A stretch of 64,000 bases of DNA from JAHQVI01 sp963749875. GTDB lineage: Bacteria > Pseudomonadota > Alphaproteobacteria > Rhizobiales > Rhodomicrobiaceae. The notes below the pieces were generated by a model. It was given only the letters and a program-made list of their open reading frames with translations. It was not told where the DNA came from and made no database searches. Location: positions 248,001-312,000 of the forward strand of contig CAVVOX010000003.1 of NCBI GenBank assembly GCA_963749875.1. The letters run 5' to 3'. This document shows, piece by piece, positions 59,446 to 64,000 of this stretch; within the stretch, counting starts at the first letter, position 1, and every line of letters starts with the position of its first letter. The position numbers and the translations under genes were made by a program.

Positions 59446-59853
59446 ATGATCACAATGCGGGCGTTCGATCATATCGTGCTCTGCGTCGCGGACGTTGCGA
59501 AGACGTGCCGCTTCTATGAACGTGTTCTCGGCATGGAGGCCCGCGAGGAACGGCCCGGCAAGTGGTCGCTCTATTTCGGCGCGAACAAGATCAGCCTGCA
59601 GGACGCGGCCGCGGCGCCCACCCTCGCAAGCGGGACCGTGCCGGGCAGCGGCAATTTCTGCCTGCTGACCGATGTGCCTCTGGACGAGGTCGTGTCACAC
59701 CTGCGGACCGAAGGCGTCGCCATCGTTGACGGTCCCGGTGAGCGGACCGGCGCTGTGGGACCGATCCGCTCGGTTTATTTCCGCGACCCGGACGGGAATC
59801 TGGTCGAGGTGAGTAATCTTGTTAAGCCCATAAAGGGCTTTAGCGGTCGGTGA
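59446..59853 (+). CDS. VOC family protein (glyoxalase/dioxygenase fold)
   Basis: The 135-residue protein from ATG 59446 (MITMRAFDHIVLCVADVAKT) is a vicinal oxygen chelate protein. CRFYERVLGM, WSLYFGANKISLQD and IRSVYFRDPDGNLVEVSNL carry the His and Glu metal ligands (FDHIVL, NLVEV). Members include bleomycin/fosfomycin resistance proteins and lyases; the substrate is unknown. A start at 59419 is possible but has no better ribosome site. A terminator follows at 59925. Confidence 0.8.
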   Translation: MITMRAFDHIVLCVADVAKTCRFYERVLGMEAREERPGKWSLYFGANKISLQDAAAAPTLASGTVPGSGNFCLLTDVPLDEVVSHLRTEGVAIVDGPGERTGAVGPIRSVYFRDPDGNLVEVSNLVKPIKGFSGR

Positions 59854-59924
59854 AAGCAATGCGTGATTATTTACTTAGGGCCGCAGGCGCCGAGTAAACG
59901 TTTCTTCTGCAGCATGAAATGCGC

Positions 59925-59953
59925 CGAGCCCGATGAGGTTCTCACCGGGCTCG
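59925..59953. terminator. Bidirectional terminator hairpin
   Basis: CGAGCCCG (59925-59932) and CGGGCTCG (59946-59953) form a perfect 8-bp stem with a 13-base loop between convergent genes. Confidence 0.7.
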
Positions 59954-59978
59954 AATTCTCATGCACGCGCTGCAGTGT

Positions 59979-60311
59979 CTAGTAGCGCCTGCGGCGATGC
60001 TCACCATATCTCTTGTGATGGCCATGGTGCTCGCCGTGCCATCTTTGGTGACGGTGATGCCTGCGCCAATGCCCGAATTCTCTCCCCCAGCGGCGATCAT
60101 AACGGGAGTGGTGCTTCCTATAATGGCGACGGTAGTGCTTATGGCGCTTCCAGCGATAGTCGACCTTCGCTACAGCCTTGTCATTCGCCGATACTGAATC
60201 GTTTACCGCCTGAGCGATACCTGCCGCTGGATTGGCGGCTTGGGCATTGACTGCGCCCAGCAATGATGCAGCCGCCATCGCTGCTGCAGTGAACAGGATT
60301 TTTAAACGCAT
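59979..60311 (-). CDS. Exported His/Arg-rich protein, 110 aa
   Basis: The product begins MRLKILFTAAAMAAASLLGA with a signal peptide cut after AQA. After a short Ala/Asn stretch (NPAAGIAQAVNDSVSANDKA) comes a tail of about 55 residues rich in His, Arg, Tyr and Trp (for example HKHYRRHYRKHHSRYDRRWG). The tail could bind metals or nucleic acid or polysaccharide. It resembles the Tyr/Arg-rich exported protein at 58852-59185 in layout. Function unknown. Confidence 0.6.
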   Translation of the reverse strand: MRLKILFTAAAMAAASLLGAVNAQAANPAAGIAQAVNDSVSANDKAVAKVDYRWKRHKHYRRHYRKHHSRYDRRWGREFGHWRRHHRHQRWHGEHHGHHKRYGEHRRRRY

Positions 60312-60655
60312 CTGAACCTCATTGTTTGTGCGGTTACAGGAAATATTCGCAACGACGTTGTTCGCGATGTTCCCTATAACGAAATATATGCTAGTGAGGT
60401 TTCAGACGTTGTGTAGATAGATTATGTAATGTTCATGCAATATAGACGAATATGACACATTTTATAAAACTTTTAAGACATGTAATCTCCGGTATTGTTA
60501 TGTGCTGGGGGCTGGGCATGGCAAAATTTTATGAAAGCGGGAATTTTTGTTACAATTGCAGTTCATATTGGGCATGCGTCTCGATCGCCGGTGCGGTTGG
60601 CCGCAAGGGCGCCATTCGGCTCCGCCTCCGCGGGCGCGCGCTTGGCTAATATGCT
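60312..60655. other. Intergenic stretch without a recognised gene
   Basis: This 340-base gap is AT-rich in its first half (60360-60480). Short frames on the forward strand have no ribosome site and end in an Arg/Gly-rich run that looks random. It likely holds the promoter of the exported-protein gene. Confidence 0.35.
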
Positions 60656-61948
<1,293 letters not shown>

Positions 61949-61994
61949 GAGGAGCCGTCCGTTGGCGGGTTTTTCGCCTTTGATATTGCCGCTT

Positions 61995-62197
61995 GGCTCC
62001 CCCTCACCCGGCGCTTCGCGCCGCCCTCTCCCTCCAGGGGAAAGGGCAAGAACTGTGCAGCGAATTCCGTGATCGTCAGCGAACGAAGCGGATGCTGCCA
62101 GGAAGCCTTCTCCCCAAAGGTGAACGCTTGTCGTTCACCGTAAAGGTTCGCGGCTGGGAGAGGGCAGAATGCGCAAGCATTCCGGGTGAAGGGGCTC
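61995..62197. repeat. Long nested palindrome between murI and purB
   Basis: CTCCCCCTCACCCGG at the left (61997-62011) is mirrored by CCGGGTGAAGGGGCTC (62182-62197). Inside lie CGGCGCTTCGCGCCG, the pair TCTCCC (62109-62114) / GGGAGA (62156-62161), and within that GGTGAACG (62119-62126) / CGTTCACC (62132-62139). The innermost part and its right flank TAAAGGTTCGCG match bases in the nested copy at 8927-8996. Confidence 0.8.
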
Positions 62198-62208
62198 TCA
62201 AGGGCACA

Positions 62209-63033
62209 CTAGCCGTATTGTTCTTCCTTGACCAGCGCCAGGCCATACTGCTCCAGCCGTGCGGCGAGGCCGGCAGACGGCACTTTGCCGGAGGTGAAAA
62301 TCATCCGGCCCGGCTCGCGCGCGAAACCGACGCCGACCGCGAAGCCTCGTTCGGCGAGAATATTTGCCGTGTGGCGCGCGATTGCCGGAGCGGGGTCGAG
62401 CCATGCGACGGGCCAGGGCGCAAGCCGGTCGAAGGCATCGCGCAGCAGCGGATAATGCGTACAGGCGAGCACCACCACATCGGTGCGGCGGCCCTCCGTT
62501 TCAACGAAACTGGGCGCAATCTCCGTGCGGATCGCGGCGTCCGGCACCTCGCCGCCGGACATCGCCGCTTCCGCCAGCGCCGCCAGCCGCGCCGAACCGA
62601 CAAGCTTGAAAGTGCGGCCCTGGCCGAATTCGGAGATAAGCGCGCGCGTATAGTCCCGTCGGATCGTTGCGGACGTGCCCAGCACCGAGACCAGACCGCT
62701 CCGGCTCAGCAAGGCGGCAGGCTTGACGGCAGGCACCGTCCCGATGATCGGCTGCGCATAGGTGGCGCGCAGAGCCGGCAGGGCGATGGTCGAGGCGGTG
62801 TTGCAGGCGATGACGATCGCGTCAGGCGCAAAGGCCGCGGCCGGCTGCCGCAAAACCTCGCAAACGCGCTCCGCAAGGTCTGCATCGCTGAGGGCCGCAT
62901 AGGGGAAGCGGGCATCGTCGGCGAGATAAAGGATTGCGGCTTCTGGCGCGGCTTGGCGCAAGGCGCGCAGAACGGTCAGCCCGCCCAGGCCGGAATCGAA
63001 AATCAGAAGACGTGGCGGTCTCGTCTGCGCCAT
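62209..63033 (-). CDS. murI: Glutamate racemase
   Basis: The 274-residue enzyme makes D-glutamate for peptidoglycan. It shows LLIFDSGLGGLTVLRAL, the first catalytic Cys in AIVIACNTASTIALPAL and the second in VVLACTHYPLLRDAF, plus VPAVKPA. ATG 63033 (MAQTRPPRLL) gives the normal length; the frame continues upstream into the gap but without similarity. It converges with nothing near; purB lies upstream on the same strand side but is separated by a long repeat. Confidence 0.95.
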   Translation of the reverse strand: MAQTRPPRLLIFDSGLGGLTVLRALRQAAPEAAILYLADDARFPYAALSDADLAERVCEVLRQPAAAFAPDAIVIACNTASTIALPALRATYAQPIIGTVPAVKPAALLSRSGLVSVLGTSATIRRDYTRALISEFGQGRTFKLVGSARLAALAEAAMSGGEVPDAAIRTEIAPSFVETEGRRTDVVVLACTHYPLLRDAFDRLAPWPVAWLDPAPAIARHTANILAERGFAVGVGFAREPGRMIFTSGKVPSAGLAARLEQYGLALVKEEQYG

Positions 63034-63112
63034 GTTCGTTCGCCGGTGAAACGCCTCCGGCCGCAGTCGCGGACCGAAGACTTCATACCGATCAAATAGC
63101 CCACATTCGGGC

Positions 63113-63850
63113 TTACGGCAAACACCGCGTGACCGCCAGGAACCGGCTGTTCGGCCCTTCGAAGCCGACGGTCTGCACATGGAGCAGCACGGCCCAGCTC
63201 GTTTTGCCGCCGTCCTCATAGCTCAGAATATCGGCGATCGCATAGCCGAGCGTGCAGCCTCTGCTGGTCGGCACTTGGGTCTCGTCATGCAATGTGATGG
63301 GTTTTCCCCCCTCGGGTTCCATCATCAGGTTGAAGCCTTTGATCGGCCTGTCCGTATATTGGCCGCACTCGCCCGGATCGATCGGCTTCTCCGTCAGCCG
63401 AAAGACGATGGGCTCCCGCTTGGGCGGCGTGAACTGATGGGCTGCGTTGACCACAACGCGGCGCGGGTCGGCGCCGAGCTCGGCGCGCGGATTGCTGGCC
63501 AGCAGATCGCCCGCCCGCGAAATGCCGAATTTCCCCAGGATCGGCCTGGCCGCCGACAGGGCCTCTTTGCGCACGTTCGACAGCTTGGCCGTTTCATTGT
63601 CTTTCCGCTTGCGTATCGGGGTGCCTTCCAGCCATGTGTCGTCAGTTGCGTCGAGAATGAAGATCTCCGAATAGGGGAAGCCGGAGCCATCCTGAACGCC
63701 ATATTGCTCGAATGCGAAATAGCGTCCATCGGGCGAAAAGCCGATGATATTGCGGGAGGCGTAGTCGCCGGCACAGGCAATTGATTTGGCCAGCCCGGTA
63801 AAAAGTAGGAAACTAAGTCCGAATAGTCTGATTTGTCTGGTTCGGGTCAC
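63113..63850 (-). CDS. DUF2259 exported protein
   Basis: The 245-residue protein starts with GTG 63850 behind GGAGG. A signal peptide (IRLFGLSFLLFTGLAKSIAC, cut near ACAGD) is followed by SRNIIGFSPDGRYFAFEQYG and IFILDATDDTWLEGTPIR, typical of the DUF2259 (predicted secreted) family. The C-terminus has SWAVLLHVQTVGFEGPNSRF. Function is unknown. It lies 79 bases before murI on the same strand and is divergent from the gene at the right edge. Confidence 0.8.
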   Translation of the reverse strand: MTRTRQIRLFGLSFLLFTGLAKSIACAGDYASRNIIGFSPDGRYFAFEQYGVQDGSGFPYSEIFILDATDDTWLEGTPIRKRKDNETAKLSNVRKEALSAARPILGKFGISRAGDLLASNPRAELGADPRRVVVNAAHQFTPPKREPIVFRLTEKPIDPGECGQYTDRPIKGFNLMMEPEGGKPITLHDETQVPTSRGCTLGYAIADILSYEDGGKTSWAVLLHVQTVGFEGPNSRFLAVTRCLP

Positions 63851-63950
63851 GGATTTTTCCTCCGGAGGTCCTGGGGTGCGCGCTCACTTGATCTTTTATG
63901 ATCTCCAGATATAGGGAAGCCGGGCTGAACACTTTCGAAAAGGGTCATTC

Positions 63951-64000
63951 ATGCTCGCACGCGACGAGGAAACGGCCAACCGCCCCATCGAGAGCAAAGA
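63951..64000 (+). CDS. gshA: Probable glutamate--cysteine ligase, partial
   Basis: Only 16 codons are present before the window ends: MLARDEETANRPIESK. The pattern TxxxPIESKD with a short N-terminal lead resembles the start of the plant-like glutamate-cysteine ligase of Rhizobiales, the first enzyme of glutathione synthesis. The evidence is too short for a firm call. The start at ATG 63951 has no strong ribosome site. Confidence 0.45.
   Translation, partial: MLARDEETANRPIESK

Overview
The window reads as chromosome of an alphaproteobacterium, most likely of the order Hyphomicrobiales (Rhizobiales). Reasons: a GcrA regulator, a CckA hybrid kinase directly upstream of recA and alaS, a two-domain dCTP deaminase, a DUF1476 (ATP synthase zeta-type inhibitor) gene beside purC, the purC-purS-purQ-purL-bolA-grxD order, a SAM-II riboswitch in front of metZ, and the palindromic intergenic repeats typical of this group. 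GC content is high, with GC-rich third codon positions; one AT-rich patch (about 5290-5755) stands out. Genus cannot be told from the sequence. No tRNA, rRNA, CRISPR array, prophage or plasmid functions were seen.

Layout. 1-3.4 kb: SRPBCC protein (cut by the left edge), a sugar isomerase-like TIM barrel protein, a radical SAM enzyme. 3.6-5.3 kb: GNAT acetyltransferase and dcd. 5.3-6.5 kb: a scarred patch with AT-rich DNA, a broken IS630 copy and a gene truncated by it. 6.5-8.8 kb: promoter, SAM-II riboswitch, terminator, metZ, apaG, a secreted protein. 9.1-12.3 kb: argD-argF-hslO. 12.7-13.2 kb: gcrA. 13.3-20.4 kb: a complete phosphate regulon, phoR-pstSCAB-phoU-phoB, with a Pho box before pstS and a terminator-like hairpin between pstS and pstC. 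20.6-23.7 kb: small conserved genes and an intact IS630 element. 24-31.3 kb: DEAD-box helicase, omega-amino acid:pyruvate aminotransferase, YceI protein with a decayed cytochrome b561 part, gloA bracketed by inverted mosaic repeats, a double cold-shock-domain protein, a DUF192 protein. 31.3-37.1 kb: DUF2339 membrane protein, a large MscS-type channel, a FliO-like protein. 37.4-44.1 kb: cckA, recA, alaS. 44.3-45.4 kb: an intact IS1595 element. 45.6-51.9 kb: a caspase-like protease, icd, trmJ-like, rpsD, a PqiA-like protein, grxD. 52.1-63.0 kb: bolA, the purine genes purL, purQ, purS, purC and purB, a DUF1476 gene, an HpcH/HpaI aldolase, small exported proteins, murI. The right edge cuts what looks like gshA.

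Function. Most genes are core housekeeping: nucleotide synthesis, arginine and methionine synthesis, phosphate scavenging, cell-cycle control, DNA repair and translation. The least explained signal lies between the genes: several families of palindromic repeats that combine as mosaics and sit inside one another's hairpin loops (3450-3558, 8911-9096, 14110-14213, 21830-21956, 25498-25576, 27777-27878, 28994-29124, 29602-29727, 45437-45604, 61995-62197). One mosaic pair flanks gloA in inverted orientation and one copy received the IS630 insertion at its very end. No complete new multi-gene system was seen. The best candidates for new biology are these nested repeats, the possible gloA cassette, and the leader RNAs of metZ, purC and the cold-shock gene.
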